Made by a program: the position numbers and the translations under genes. The notes beneath the pieces are model-generated. The model saw nothing but the letters and a program-made list of their open reading frames with translations. It did no database searches and had not been told where the DNA came from. DNA of 64,000 nucleotides from Megaustenia siamemsis (lineage: Eukaryota > Mollusca > Gastropoda > Stylommatophora > Ariophantidae), in assembly GCA_032433765.1 (NCBI GenBank), contig JAVIAB010000059.1, positions 63,425,729-63,489,728 on the forward strand, written 5' to 3'. Of this stretch, positions 62,801 to 63,830 are shown piece by piece. How positions within the stretch are numbered: the stretch's first letter is position 1; the number at the start of each line of letters is the position of its first letter.

Positions 62801-62828
62801 AATAGGAACTTTGAGCTCAAGATCTTAG
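9137..62828 (+). CDS. HMCN1: Hemicentin gene, internal part (18 exons)
   Basis: Hemicentins are very large secreted extracellular-matrix proteins (vWA domain, long Ig array, then TSP1/G2F/EGF modules) acting in basement-membrane linkage and cell adhesion. Exons: 9137-9259, 15571-15742, 22115-22339, 26428-26612, 31574-31791, 35891-36012, 38720-38903, 39862-39953, 42747-43013, 44010-44134, 46485-46629, 49450-49632, 49947-50042, 52354-52626, 54908-55195, 56263-56535, 57839-58117, 62553-62828. All join in frame, about 1175 codons with no stop. Order and motifs ([33 protein letters not shown], then ten Ig domains) follow vertebrate HMCN1 from the end of vWA through Ig10. No start or stop codon of the gene is in the window. 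I found no earlier exon in 1-9136. HMCN1 versus HMCN2 orthology is not decidable here. Confidence 0.93.
9285..9840 (+). mobile_element. LINE-D C-terminal fragment
   Basis: It starts 25 bp after exon 1's donor and encodes NKEQ-type LINE tail sequence: [36 protein letters not shown] and [14 protein letters not shown], then decays. It is related to 46730-48020. Confidence 0.7.
9843..10207. other. No recognised feature
   Basis: Intron 1 sequence between LINE-D and LINE-E. I see nothing I can assign. Confidence 0.5.
10208..10720 (+). mobile_element. LINE-E C-terminal fragment, best copy
   Basis: The 151-codon frame contains [20 protein letters not shown], a RT thumb-type segment, then [33 protein letters not shown] and [18 protein letters not shown]. 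It ends in a GAA-rich tail. It lacks the RT core. It serves as the reference for fragments at 8020, 8600, 32755, 43625 and 46085. Confidence 0.78.
10735..10905 (-). mobile_element. SINE-2 3' fragment
   Basis: The reverse complement matches the SINE-2 body: 'ggggtcccttgccgcatagg', 'gagtaattgacacttcaag' and 'ggttgccgcagagagaa'. Confidence 0.65.
11100..11998 (-). mobile_element. LINE-B fragment (RT core to tail)
   Basis: The minus strand encodes, from 11998 leftward, [13 protein letters not shown] (RT motif B region), [20 protein letters not shown] (catalytic YADD motif), and the tail [20 protein letters not shown] with [21 protein letters not shown] (CAT)n run at 11100-11115 is its 3' tail. 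Frameshifts separate the parts. It is the longest LINE-B copy in the window. Confidence 0.83.
12431..14108 (+). mobile_element. LINE-A (RTE-like), 5'-truncated copy with intact RT frame
   Basis: It matches the full-length element from about its position 1510 to the GATA tail. It is flanked by an 11-bp target duplication 'aattataataa' (12419-12429 and 14109-14119), with one extra base at the 5' junction. The 3' UTR 'cggctcgaaaggtcaatag' runs into (ATAG)n. The endonuclease half is missing, so it cannot be autonomous. Confidence 0.92.
12433..14013 (+). CDS. LINE-A reverse transcriptase, N-truncated ORF
   Basis: The frame is open from the 5' truncation to the TAA at 14011-14013. It contains the RT fingers ([30 protein letters not shown]), motif A ([10 protein letters not shown]), motif B ([14 protein letters not shown]), the catalytic FADD ([11 protein letters not shown]) and the family C-terminus ([33 protein letters not shown]). 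The first Met is at 12526. No endonuclease domain is present. It has no known cellular role. I infer it is a dead-on-arrival copy. Confidence 0.88.
   Translation, partial: EILNRPLPHSLIDFEAETPAAELDVNLDDFTLSEIETTLKLMTNNKAAGEDKLTAEILKAIDSHNLIHLQKMFNIIWKTEKTPHKWKKGIIVKIPKKGNLRDCNNWRGVTLLSVASKLFCKIILNRIKDSIDTVMREEQAGFRKGRSCLDHIFTLRLILEEHIEKQKPFVLNFIDFKKAFDSIHRDSLWKILKQYGLPSKIINIIKDMYDGYTCAVRTEEGLSECFPIETGVKQGCILSPLLFGIVMDFIMKKCCTGNKGIEWIQGDHLEDLDFADDIVLISNQIKTMQENTNELSSIASKIGLEVNHEKTKVMKSLIPTSDKIYMENKPVEEIDHFIYLGSHIDREGDTSKEIRIRLAKAAMSFRSLEKLWKSKLISTNTKLRLFKSNVLSTLMYACESWKTTRDIETKLNAFENKCLRKILGIEWNEFKTNEEIREIANQPLISSVIKKRRWSYVGHVMRRDNNRIAKQALIWETTGKRKRGRPRETLRRTLMREARAAGIGSLNEIELLAQNRDRWRDLIKYL
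14125..14455 (-). mobile_element. LINE-C C-terminal fragment
   Basis: The reverse complement carries the LINE-C end around 'cataggtcttcaacaaacac', with degenerate RGRPK-type and [14 protein letters not shown] residues. It lies immediately beside the LINE-A insertion. Confidence 0.68.
14809..15069 (-). mobile_element. SINE-1, full copy with target duplication
   Basis: Minus orientation, from 'gtaaagtacccctgtctcg' to 'ctgagctatcgtggctcca'. It is flanked by the 12-bp direct repeat 'atgcatctataa' at 14797-14808 and 15070-15081. Confidence 0.88.
15571..15742 (+). CDS. HMCN1: Hemicentin exon 2 (linker)
   Basis: The acceptor is tcacttgcag and the donor gatg|gtgaga. It encodes [20 protein letters not shown] and [20 protein letters not shown], the conserved segment after vWA in hemicentins. 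Phase 0 in, phase 1 out. The donor lies only ~9 bp from a LINE-B insertion whose target duplication contains the donor itself. Confidence 0.93.
15752..16310 (-). mobile_element. LINE-B copy inserted at the exon 2 splice donor
   Basis: The minus strand encodes [40 protein letters not shown] and TTGKIEG. Its 3' tail (CAT)n is at 15752. It is flanked by the direct repeat 'gtgagaaat' at 15743-15751 and 16311-16319, which is the exon 2 5' splice site. It is 5'-truncated at 'cgtctgag', with microhomology to the target. Confidence 0.88.
16311..16319 (+). promoter_or_regulatory. Duplicated 5' splice-site sequence
   Basis: This is a second copy of the exon 2 donor (gag|gtgagaaat), created as the LINE-B target duplication. 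It matches the donor consensus well, including an upstream AG. Its use would retain the antisense LINE as exon. Confidence 0.6.
16437..16627 (+). mobile_element. SINE-1, 5'-truncated
   Basis: It begins in the body at 'aaccgatggcttctgggttc' and runs to 'ggtattttacttttttttt'. The tRNA-like head is missing. Confidence 0.75.
16628..18261. repeat. 32-bp minisatellite with higher-order units
   Basis: The basic unit is about 32 bp (gtaacatagtgggacaattg followed by atatgagctaat). Three copies of a ~135-bp spacer (poly-T, 'aactgaaaatgacttcagtt', 'cttagttctcatagtttaac') begin near 16628, 17369 and 17828 and divide the array. The array continues at 21456-21935 beyond the LINE-A insertion. Minus-strand ORFs across it are repeat artefacts. 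Confidence 0.93.
18272..21455 (+). mobile_element. LINE-A (RTE-like), full-length copy
   Basis: A 3.18-kb element with a short 5' UTR, one endonuclease/reverse-transcriptase ORF and a 3' end 'cggctcgaaaggtcaatag' with a GATA-type tail. It is inserted in the 32-bp minisatellite. The 10-bp repeat 'aatgtgacat' flanks it (18262-18271 and 21456-21465), though the satellite itself also carries this motif. The size and single-ORF plan fit the RTE clade. The clade call is from motifs only. Confidence 0.9.
18419..21359 (+). pseudogene. LINE-A endonuclease/reverse transcriptase, one frameshift
   Basis: The ORF starts [12 protein letters not shown]. The AP-type endonuclease shows [21 protein letters not shown] (catalytic Glu), [13 protein letters not shown] and [13 protein letters not shown] (SDH). 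RT follows: [55 protein letters not shown]. The C-terminus is GHVMRRDN and [11 protein letters not shown]. Compared with 12433-14013, one extra T at 20215 shifts the frame and gives a stop at 20225-20227. The second part is open to 21359. No other obvious lesion was seen, so the copy is young. Undisrupted length would be about 980 codons, normal for RTE. Confidence 0.9.
21456..21935. repeat. 32-bp minisatellite, continuation
   Basis: About 15 units of the same 32-bp repeat with 'gagctaatgtaacatagtgg'. The array resumes directly after LINE-A and decays at its right edge. Confidence 0.93.
22115..22339 (+). CDS. HMCN1: Hemicentin exon 3 (linker)
   Basis: The acceptor is tttctttcag and the donor cagg|gtaatt, phase 1 to phase 1. 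It encodes [40 protein letters not shown] and [20 protein letters not shown], the VRVTGLS region typical of hemicentin between vWA and the first Ig. Confidence 0.94.
22472..22780 (+). mobile_element. SINE-4 candidate (tRNA-derived)
   Basis: The head 'ggggcctcagttgcctagtt' and a B-box-like 'gtgttcaattcccg' suggest a tRNA origin. The body has 'aatgggtaccagggtataat'. It is the only copy in the window, so the family call is tentative. Confidence 0.5.
22895..23572 (+). mobile_element. LINE-F fragment (RNase H to C-terminus)
   Basis: The broken frame reads [38 protein letters not shown] and [11 protein letters not shown], which are successive RNase H blocks (the first catalytic Asp, Glu, second Asp). 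NQHRTGVV-type C-terminal sequence follows. Several stops. It ends near 'acccgcaaataactcaactc', matching 5222-5690. Confidence 0.75.
23622..24139 (-). mobile_element. LINE-B C-terminal fragment
   Basis: The minus strand encodes [40 protein letters not shown] and upstream [20 protein letters not shown]. It appears inserted at the edge of a decayed SINE-1 (24140-24350). Confidence 0.8.
24140..24350 (-). mobile_element. SINE-1, divergent copy
   Basis: The reverse complement matches SINE-1 from 'aatatggtgttaatgcccat' to the head 'gagctaccatggttcc' with many substitutions, indicating an old insertion. Confidence 0.65.
24360..25227. other. Intron 3, no recognised feature
   Basis: AT-rich intronic sequence. 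A short (TG)n run occurs near 24846. No exon-like frame with splice sites was found. Confidence 0.5.
25228..25495. repeat. Foldback repeat D (inverted pair)
   Basis: The left arm (25228-25388, with 'gaagctttacgtgataagtg' and 'caataggccttcagcagg') is followed after an A-rich spacer by its near reverse complement (25402-25495). The RNA or single strand would fold into a ~90-bp hairpin. Confidence 0.85.
25680..26064 (+). mobile_element. LINE-C C-terminal fragment
   Basis: Degenerate frames read [21 protein letters not shown] and [20 protein letters not shown], then VEDLCSTGS and a GAA tail. A LINE-B2 fragment in the opposite orientation abuts its tail. Confidence 0.7.
26066..26250 (-). mobile_element. 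LINE-B2 3' fragment
   Basis: The reverse complement matches the LINE-B2 tail around 'tttcctcttctcatgatgtg' and 'atcatgtgccatactggttg'. Confidence 0.62.
26428..26612 (+). CDS. HMCN1: Hemicentin exon 4 (linker)
   Basis: The acceptor is tatttgcag and the donor aag|gtaaag, phase 1 to 0. It encodes [31 protein letters not shown] and [16 protein letters not shown]. The FVPP-x-x-x-F motif is shared with vertebrate hemicentins. Confidence 0.94.
26860..27030 (-). mobile_element. LINE C-terminal fragment, unassigned family
   Basis: The minus strand reads [19 protein letters not shown] followed by [15 protein letters not shown], a common non-LTR C-terminal tail. No RT core is present. Confidence 0.6.
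27031..27593. other. Intron 4, no recognised feature
   Basis: Short open frames occur here, but they lack splice signals or family motifs. The stretch may be old repeat sequence. Confidence 0.4.
27594..27772 (+). mobile_element. SINE-3, 5'-truncated
   Basis: It matches the 3' half of SINE-3: 'tagtaccagagattttcctg', then 'catggaaaaatatg' and 'aacctttactttttaatt'. Confidence 0.6.
28050..28285 (-). mobile_element. LINE C-terminal fragment, unassigned family
   Basis: The minus strand reads [20 protein letters not shown] followed by an [16 protein letters not shown] segment. This is a recognisable LINE tail distinct from families A-F here. Confidence 0.62.
28606..29420 (+). mobile_element. LINE-A, 5'-truncated copy
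   Basis: It covers the last 238 codons (from [15 protein letters not shown] to [10 protein letters not shown], stop at 29321-29323) plus the 3' UTR and ATAG tail. The 11-bp duplication 'aatttcacatt' flanks it (28591-28601 and 29421-29431). The bases 'tattg' lie between the left duplication and the LINE. The frame is intact and near identical to other copies. Confidence 0.92.
29970..30352 (+). mobile_element. LINE-B 3' fragment
   Basis: Plus strand: 'ggacaataggacaacagaca', degenerate [18 protein letters not shown], then GHVMRREQL and [17 protein letters not shown], with tail (GAT)n at 30337-30352. One internal stop replaces a residue after QL. Confidence 0.8.
30590..30860 (-). repeat. Repeat R fragment
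   Basis: The reverse complement matches repeat R ('atccagtctggccaagtgag', 'gactggaagacacatttaca'). It is divergent. Confidence 0.55.
30870..31195. repeat. Foldback repeat D (inverted pair)
   Basis: The left arm (to ~31043) carries 'ttaaagctttacataataag' and 'caataggccttcagcagg'. The right arm (~31103-31195) is its diverged reverse complement. The spacer contains a (TG)n run. The structure is as at 25228 but older. Confidence 0.78.
31574..31791 (+). CDS. HMCN1: Hemicentin exon 5 (linker end and first half of Ig1)
   Basis: The acceptor is ctctctcttag and the donor ttcaa|gtatga, phase 0 to 2. It encodes [44 protein letters not shown] and [20 protein letters not shown] and QWW are the first Cys and core Trp of Ig1. 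Confidence 0.92.
31800..32530. other. Intron 5, no recognised feature
   Basis: AT-rich sequence with poly-T runs near 32200 and 32325. No repeat family assigned. Confidence 0.5.
32531..32754 (+). mobile_element. SINE-5 (LINE-A-tailed)
   Basis: It starts 'ttcccatgtgttaccagagc', has the core 'ggcatgttgtatgaggcgac' and ends 'gtcttcggctcgaaaggac' plus GATA repeats. It is flanked by 'aataaataa' (32522-32530 and 32755-32763). Its last ~38 bp resemble the LINE-A 3' end. Compare 45074-45348. Confidence 0.82.
32764..32905 (+). mobile_element. LINE-E 3' fragment
   Basis: It contains 'agccaaccatgaaaaatgaa', 'gcagcagaggccaacagaag' and 'gatgctgaaaagcaaatgag', the LINE-E 3' end. SINE-5 lies at its left edge. 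Confidence 0.6.
32906..35299. other. Intron 5, unclassified AT-rich stretch
   Basis: This 2.4 kb holds a short repeat C scrap near 33895 ('gtttgcagtgataccgggcc'), a repeat R scrap near 34985 and a short (TA)n near 33608. No exon or complete element was recognised. Confidence 0.45.
35300..35660 (-). repeat. Repeat R, long copy
   Basis: The reverse complement aligns along most of 549-966, with 'gccaggatcggtgaaccaga' and 'ctgtctagtctggccaagtg'. Its minus-strand open frame is a by-product. Confidence 0.65.
35891..36012 (+). CDS. HMCN1: Hemicentin exon 6 (second half of Ig1)
   Basis: The acceptor is gttatcttaag (weak pyrimidine tract) and the donor agtg|gtaagt, phase 2 to 1. It encodes [43 protein letters not shown] is the second Ig cysteine. 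Confidence 0.92.
36397..36666 (-). mobile_element. SINE-1, full copy with 16-bp target duplication
   Basis: Minus orientation, ending in the head 'ctgagctatcgcagctc'. The direct repeat 'ccaacttctccagtaa' is at 36381-36396 and 36667-36682. Confidence 0.9.
36811..37165 (+). mobile_element. SINE-1 interrupted by a LINE fragment
   Basis: The head 'ggagctgcgatagctcagtg' and B box 'aggttcgatcctgat' are intact. The body is split at 'caccatatt' by 37025-37122, and SINE sequence resumes at 'aatattccctatacgtcact'. Confidence 0.85.
37025..37122 (+). mobile_element. LINE-D 3' end nested in SINE-1
   Basis: It matches the LINE-D terminus at 47930-48020 ('atcaaagcaagagacagagc', 'tagccaaccttcgttg') and ends in (GAT)n. 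'atatt' occurs on both sides, a possible short target duplication. Confidence 0.8.
37490..37862 (-). repeat. Repeat C
   Basis: The reverse complement aligns with 3497-3915. A small internal duplication of 'gcccccatcatagcag' is specific to this copy. Confidence 0.65.
37870..38277. other. Intron 6, no recognised feature
   Basis: Nothing assignable was seen. Confidence 0.5.
38306..38483 (+). mobile_element. LINE-A, very short 3' copy
   Basis: Only the last ~28 codons, the 3' UTR and (ATAG)n are present. The 11-bp duplication 'gaaagagagaa' is at 38278-38288 and 38484-38494. About 17 bases of other origin (38289-38305) lie between the left duplication and the LINE. Confidence 0.9.
38720..38903 (+). 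CDS. HMCN1: Hemicentin exon 7 (first part of Ig2)
   Basis: The acceptor is ttgttttag and the donor cac|gtgagt, phase 1 to 2. It encodes [40 protein letters not shown] and [11 protein letters not shown] and TW are Ig core positions. The VRYNMTW stretch closely parallels HMCN1 Ig2. Confidence 0.94.
39003..39510 (-). mobile_element. LINE-C fragment interrupted by SINE-1
   Basis: The reverse complement encodes [40 protein letters not shown] and [11 protein letters not shown]. Its GAA tail is the 'cttcttcttctacctttcag' at 39003. SINE-1 (39038-39303) splits it. Confidence 0.85.
39038..39303 (-). mobile_element. SINE-1 nested in LINE-C
   Basis: Full minus copy. The duplication 'ctgttgaacata' is at 39026-39037 and 39304-39315, and it lies inside LINE-C sequence, giving the order of insertion. 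Confidence 0.88.
39862..39953 (+). CDS. HMCN1: Hemicentin exon 8 (end of Ig2)
   Basis: The acceptor is atattaacag and the donor aaag|gtgaaa, phase 2 to 1. It encodes [20 protein letters not shown] and [13 protein letters not shown] is the second Ig cysteine. Confidence 0.93.
40150..40400 (+). mobile_element. SINE-1, diverged copy
   Basis: The head 'agccacgataactcaatgg' and body 'cacccagccttaatgggtac' through 'cctatacgccacttggcgta' are recognisable, with an internal rearrangement. Confidence 0.75.
40730..40796. repeat. (TA)n microsatellite
   Basis: An uninterrupted TA run adjoining the 3' side of a minus-strand LINE fragment. Confidence 0.95.
40798..40985 (-). mobile_element. LINE-A-related C-terminal fragment
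   Basis: The minus strand reads [37 protein letters not shown] and then runs into (TA)n. It is clearly related to the LINE-A tail but diverged, without the 3' UTR. Confidence 0.75.
41000..42044. other. Intron 8, no recognised feature
   Basis: About 1 kb without exon, SINE or LINE motifs. Short runs of 'taactaactaagctaagct' occur near 42005. Confidence 0.5.
42045..42460 (+). repeat. Repeat C
   Basis: Near full-length copy, from 'ccagacttctgatcaatttg' onward to 'gtcataccagggccttcaa'. It includes the shared 'gtgctctgtgcacaccgtga'. Confidence 0.68.
42747..43013 (+). CDS. HMCN1: Hemicentin exon 9 (Ig3)
   Basis: The acceptor is atttatccag and the donor attg|gtaagt, phase 1 to 1, a complete Ig module. 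It encodes [39 protein letters not shown] and [20 protein letters not shown]. It is the only one of the first five Ig domains not split by an intron. Confidence 0.95.
43050..43408 (+). mobile_element. SINE-2, full copy
   Basis: The B box 'gggttcaaatcctgg', the body 'ggcaaccacccctggtctca' and 'gacggagttatctgcctgtg' match 2795-3133. It ends in an A-rich tail and starts ~40 bp after the exon 9 donor. Confidence 0.78.
43625..43790 (+). mobile_element. LINE-E 3' fragment
   Basis: It contains 'gggtcaaccacaagaaagat', 'gcaacagaggcgaacagaag' and 'gcactgaaaagcaaatgagg'. No coding capacity remains. Confidence 0.6.
44010..44134 (+). CDS. HMCN1: Hemicentin exon 10 (first half of Ig4), GC donor
   Basis: The acceptor is gtattgcag and the donor AAAG|GCAAGG, phase 1 to 0. 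It encodes [40 protein letters not shown]. Only ending after RK (phase 0) joins exon 11, which starts at phase 0. No GT donor in the right phase is nearby. Confidence 0.88.
44145..45062. other. Intron 10, no recognised feature
   Basis: It contains a poly-T run at 44425-44453. No other assignable feature was seen before SINE-5. Confidence 0.5.
45074..45348 (+). mobile_element. SINE-5 (LINE-A-tailed), full copy
   Basis: 275 bp from 'ttcctgtgtgttaccggggc' to (GATA)n, with the core 'ggcatgtcgtaagaggcgac' and the 3' end 'cgtcttcggctcgaaagga'. The duplication 'atgttactact' is at 45063-45073 and 45349-45359. No convincing pol III A/B boxes were found. The 'gtaagaggcgac' core may be one of the conserved SINE central domains. 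Confidence 0.85.
45374..45629 (+). mobile_element. SINE-1, full young copy
   Basis: It is inserted next to the SINE-5 end. A 17-bp duplication 'actagagagaagtggga' is at 45357-45373 and 45630-45646. Head and B box are consensus-like. Confidence 0.9.
45650..46084. other. Intron 10, no recognised feature
   Basis: AT-rich sequence. Faint LINE-like minus-strand residues occur near 45900-46060 but are not convincing. Confidence 0.4.
46085..46350 (-). mobile_element. LINE-E 3' fragment
   Basis: The reverse complement contains the LINE-E terminus with 'ctcatttgcttttaggcatt' and 'ttcatggtcggcctttgtgt', collinear with 8020-8580. Confidence 0.62.
46485..46629 (+). CDS. HMCN1: Hemicentin exon 11 (second half of Ig4)
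   Basis: The acceptor is ttactttcag and the donor ggat|gtaagt, phase 0 to 1. It encodes [40 protein letters not shown] and TLTLEVG. YRC is the second Ig cysteine. Confidence 0.94.
46730..48020 (+). mobile_element. LINE-D, RT core to 3' end
   Basis: The first frame (46753-47280) has [34 protein letters not shown] (motif A), [20 protein letters not shown] (motif B) and [15 protein letters not shown] (motif C, with Glu in place of the first catalytic Asp). Later frames give TIEGI-type and [20 protein letters not shown] tail blocks with stops. The 3' end 'cactcagtgatggtgatt' is a decayed GAT tail. It lacks an endonuclease region. Confidence 0.85.
48030..48640. other. Intron 11, no recognised feature
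   Basis: Unassigned sequence with short CA-rich runs near 48520-48570. Confidence 0.5.
48655..48838. repeat. 17-bp tandem repeat
   Basis: About ten copies of 'ttttaattatgatctag' with a few T/A and C/T variants and one longer unit. Confidence 0.92.
48895..49287. repeat. 43-bp tandem repeat, nine copies
   Basis: Units starting 'gcagggttttaaaaatgtct' occur at 48901, 48944, 48987, 49030, 49073, 49116, 49159, 49202 and 49245. Only single-base differences are visible, mostly in the first two copies and the eighth. There are no spacers, so it is a plain tandem array. Confidence 0.96.
49450..49632 (+). CDS. HMCN1: Hemicentin exon 12 (first part of Ig5)
   Basis: The acceptor is attattttcag and the donor ttca|gtatgt, phase 1 to 1. 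It encodes [40 protein letters not shown] and [11 protein letters not shown]. Confidence 0.93.
49947..50042 (+). CDS. HMCN1: Hemicentin exon 13 (end of Ig5)
   Basis: The acceptor is aatcttcag and the donor atag|gtaagc, phase 1 to 1. It encodes [20 protein letters not shown] and [12 protein letters not shown]. The preceding intron, 314 bp, is the shortest in the window. Confidence 0.93.
50225..50680 (+). mobile_element. LINE-D C-terminal fragment
   Basis: Degenerate frames match 47400-47800: 'gaaggaatagacctggagac', 'aatgccatgaaaaatatatt', then [22 protein letters not shown] residues. Many stops. Confidence 0.7.
50690..51460. other. Intron 13, no recognised feature
   Basis: It contains a poly-T run at 50949-50966. 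It also shares weak similarity with 44205-44800 (both follow 'cctaattattacttgcggca'-type sequence), possibly an old unclassified repeat. Confidence 0.45.
51480..52110 (-). mobile_element. LINE-G C-terminal fragment (zinc-knuckle end)
   Basis: The minus strand encodes [39 protein letters not shown], the C-x2-C...H-x4-C knuckle found at the C-terminus of several RNase H-containing LINEs. A 121-bp tandem duplication (51777-51897 and 51898-52019) lies upstream of it in the element. Confidence 0.78.
52354..52626 (+). CDS. HMCN1: Hemicentin exon 14 (Ig6)
   Basis: The acceptor is ttttgtttcag and the donor ttag|gtatgt, phase 1 to 1. It encodes [40 protein letters not shown] and [20 protein letters not shown], one complete Ig module. 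Confidence 0.95.
52795..52975 (-). mobile_element. LINE-C internal fragment
   Basis: The reverse complement has [23 protein letters not shown] residues around 'gtcttcctctttgtcttttt' and the 'ggcttccacagtgtgtgtcc' block. Confidence 0.65.
53160..54620. other. Intron 14, unclassified; possible LTR-element remnant
   Basis: No exon or LINE motif was recognised. Around 54060-54240, a poly(A)-signal-like 'atgaataaaccaggg' is followed by 'tggcctagcaaca' and then 'acctgtggtgggctaacaag', an arrangement like an LTR end plus a primer-binding site. No matching second LTR or pol sequence was found. Confidence 0.3.
54908..55195 (+). CDS. HMCN1: Hemicentin exon 15 (Ig7)
   Basis: The acceptor is tattttcag and the donor gaag|gtttgt, phase 1 to 1. 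It encodes [40 protein letters not shown] and [20 protein letters not shown]. Confidence 0.95.
55265..56007 (+). mobile_element. LINE-B, RT thumb to 3' tail
   Basis: Frames read [39 protein letters not shown] and [20 protein letters not shown], then an open frame (55665-55985) [40 protein letters not shown] and [16 protein letters not shown], followed by (GAT)n at 55984-56007. Confidence 0.85.
56008..56120 (-). mobile_element. LINE-B fragment, opposite orientation
   Basis: 'tctgcatctcacctctgttt' and 'catctgaggttaacattgtt' match the minus-strand LINE-B at 11640-11735. It abuts the GAT tail of the plus copy, which probably inserted beside or into it. Confidence 0.65.
56263..56535 (+). CDS. HMCN1: Hemicentin exon 16 (Ig8)
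   Basis: The acceptor is atctctaacag and the donor tatg|gtaagt, phase 1 to 1. It encodes [40 protein letters not shown] and [20 protein letters not shown]. Confidence 0.95.
56838..56891. repeat. (TA)n microsatellite
   Basis: An uninterrupted AT dinucleotide run in intron 16. Confidence 0.95.
57165..57775 (+). repeat. Repeat C, one full and one partial copy in tandem
   Basis: The first copy (57165-57540) ends 'gtgataccggggccttcca'. The second (57558-57772) starts inside the unit ('gttcactttcggtgccgc') and ends 'gtgataccagggccttcga'. The last base is ~65 bp from exon 17. Confidence 0.7.
57839..58117 (+). CDS. HMCN1: Hemicentin exon 17 (Ig9)
   Basis: The acceptor is gttcttttcag and the donor catg|gtaagg, phase 1 to 1. 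It encodes [40 protein letters not shown] and [20 protein letters not shown]. Its donor region is locally duplicated downstream (58215). Confidence 0.95.
58506..58841 (-). mobile_element. SINE-1 with extra tRNA-like 5' unit, nested in Tigger
   Basis: The 15-bp duplication 'atatacttcaaatag' (58491-58505 and 58842-58856) encloses canonical SINE-1 (58506-58760) plus 80 bp more at its 5' end. On the minus strand that extra part has a second B-box-like 'ggggttcgtaccctgg'. The whole unit moved as one. Confidence 0.87.
59390..59760 (+). pseudogene. Tigger transposase N-terminal remnant
   Basis: The frame opens [20 protein letters not shown] and continues [20 protein letters not shown], the psq-type helix-turn-helix of CENP-B/Tigger transposases that binds the terminal repeats. 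[13 protein letters not shown] then hits a stop at 59690-59692. In the +1 frame [15 protein letters not shown], the next conserved block (second HTH), follows at once, so a frameshift broke the gene. The DDE domain is deleted. Confidence 0.88.
59910..60239. other. Intron 17, mostly unassigned
   Basis: It begins with the second half of the locally duplicated segment (59908-59960). Nothing further was recognised. Confidence 0.45.
60240..60930 (-). mobile_element. LINE fragment, RT thumb region, degraded
   Basis: The minus strand near 60780-60900 reads [20 protein letters not shown] and [16 protein letters not shown], the block that follows the YADD motif in LINE-B/D-type elements. The rest to 60240 is a decayed tail. 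Confidence 0.6.
60935..61047 (+). repeat. Repeat D, single arm
   Basis: 'ttaaagctttacgtaactga', 'caataggtcttcagcagg' and 'acacacacaca' match 4150-4262. The LINE-A tail begins immediately after it. Confidence 0.65.
61048..62081 (-). mobile_element. LINE-A, 5'-truncated copy, minus strand
   Basis: The 3' tail 'atctatctattgacctttcg' is at the left. The frame from 62098 down to 61142 is open and encodes motif B ([14 protein letters not shown]), FADD ([11 protein letters not shown]) and the full C-terminus. Only the first ~7 codons are non-LINE flank. No clear target duplication was found. Confidence 0.9.
62090..62552. other. Intron 17 end, no recognised feature
   Basis: AT-rich sequence before exon 18. 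No repeat assigned. Confidence 0.5.
62553..62828 (+). CDS. HMCN1: Hemicentin exon 18 of window (Ig10)
   Basis: The acceptor is tgtgttcacag and the donor ttag|gtaatc, phase 1 to 1. It encodes [40 protein letters not shown] and [20 protein letters not shown]. The phase-1 donor shows that the gene continues beyond the window. Confidence 0.95.
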
Positions 62829-62839
62829 GTAATCATCAT

Positions 62840-63435
62840 GATCATATATCACCACAACTTTCAGTCTCTATGGTAGTTTAACCCCTTCACTACAATTTTC
62901 TGTCTCCTGCTCTTACCTGTGTCATTCTTCACTGCCTTTCATACCTCAATCTATCACCTTCCAATCTCATCCAACTTTTCGTCTAATCATGTGGCTAGTT
63001 TTCCTCCCCTCCCCCTCTCATGTCTCATCACATTTGACTCACAGCCATCTACTCTACTGGAAGCTTTTGGATCTTGCCTTAGTTAGGGTTCAGTTTAATT
63101 TTATATATATTTTAGTTTACTAATATATCAGCGTAGGGAAAGTTTAATCTGGAATACACAAGGCGTGGCGATAAGAAGTTAAATCAATTACCGTGGGTGA
63201 GCAACACTGGGCGTTTGCGGCACCGACAGTTCAGGCAATGAAGTTCCCAATAACCTGATGGTCAGATGACTAGGCGCTAATTTACACCGTGACCTCTGGA
63301 CTCCCATTTTAGTCAACAGCGTAACGACAGTTTAATCCTGTATGAGGCGCTGCAATAAGCGAGACAAATTACATCATCGATCATAGGTGTGCTACACCGC
63401 GTGGTTGCAAGAAGTCTGGCCGACCCACCATTATC
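62840..63435. other. Intron after exon 18, no recognised feature
   Basis: Pyrimidine-rich at first, then unassigned. No further exon with splice sites was seen up to 64000. Confidence 0.5.
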
Positions 63436-63439
63436 ATCT

Positions 63440-63830
63440 ATTACCAGGTTCCACTCCATGTGATAAACTGGATGCATTTGAAAACAAACACCTCAGGAAA
63501 ATACTTTGTATACCATGGGATGGATTCAAGACTAGTGCAGAAATAGGAGAAATGACAAAACATCCAAAAATATCAACTATAATCAAGAGAGGAAGGTGAT
63601 CATGTGATTGGCATGTGATGAGAAGAGATAACAAAAGAATCTCAAAGCAGATAATCAAATGGGAACCTGAGTGTAAAAGAAAAAAGAGGCAGGCCTAGAG
63701 AAACATTAAAAAGAACATTGAGGCGAGAGGCAACCACAGCAGCTTCCTCACCAAAATTGAGCAACTCACCCGGAACAGAACTGGGCGGGGAAACACAATT
63801 CAGGTTTTTGGCTTGAAAGGACAATATATA
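63440..63830 (+). mobile_element. Old LINE-A-related C-terminal fragment
   Basis: The frame reads DKLDAFENKHLRKILCIPWD, GFKTSAEIGEMTKHPKISTI, then a stop and HVMRRDNKRISKQIIKWEPE with a frameshift. The end 'ggcttgaaaggacaatatat' resembles the LINE-A/SINE-5 3' terminus. It is much more diverged than the other LINE-A copies. Confidence 0.75.
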
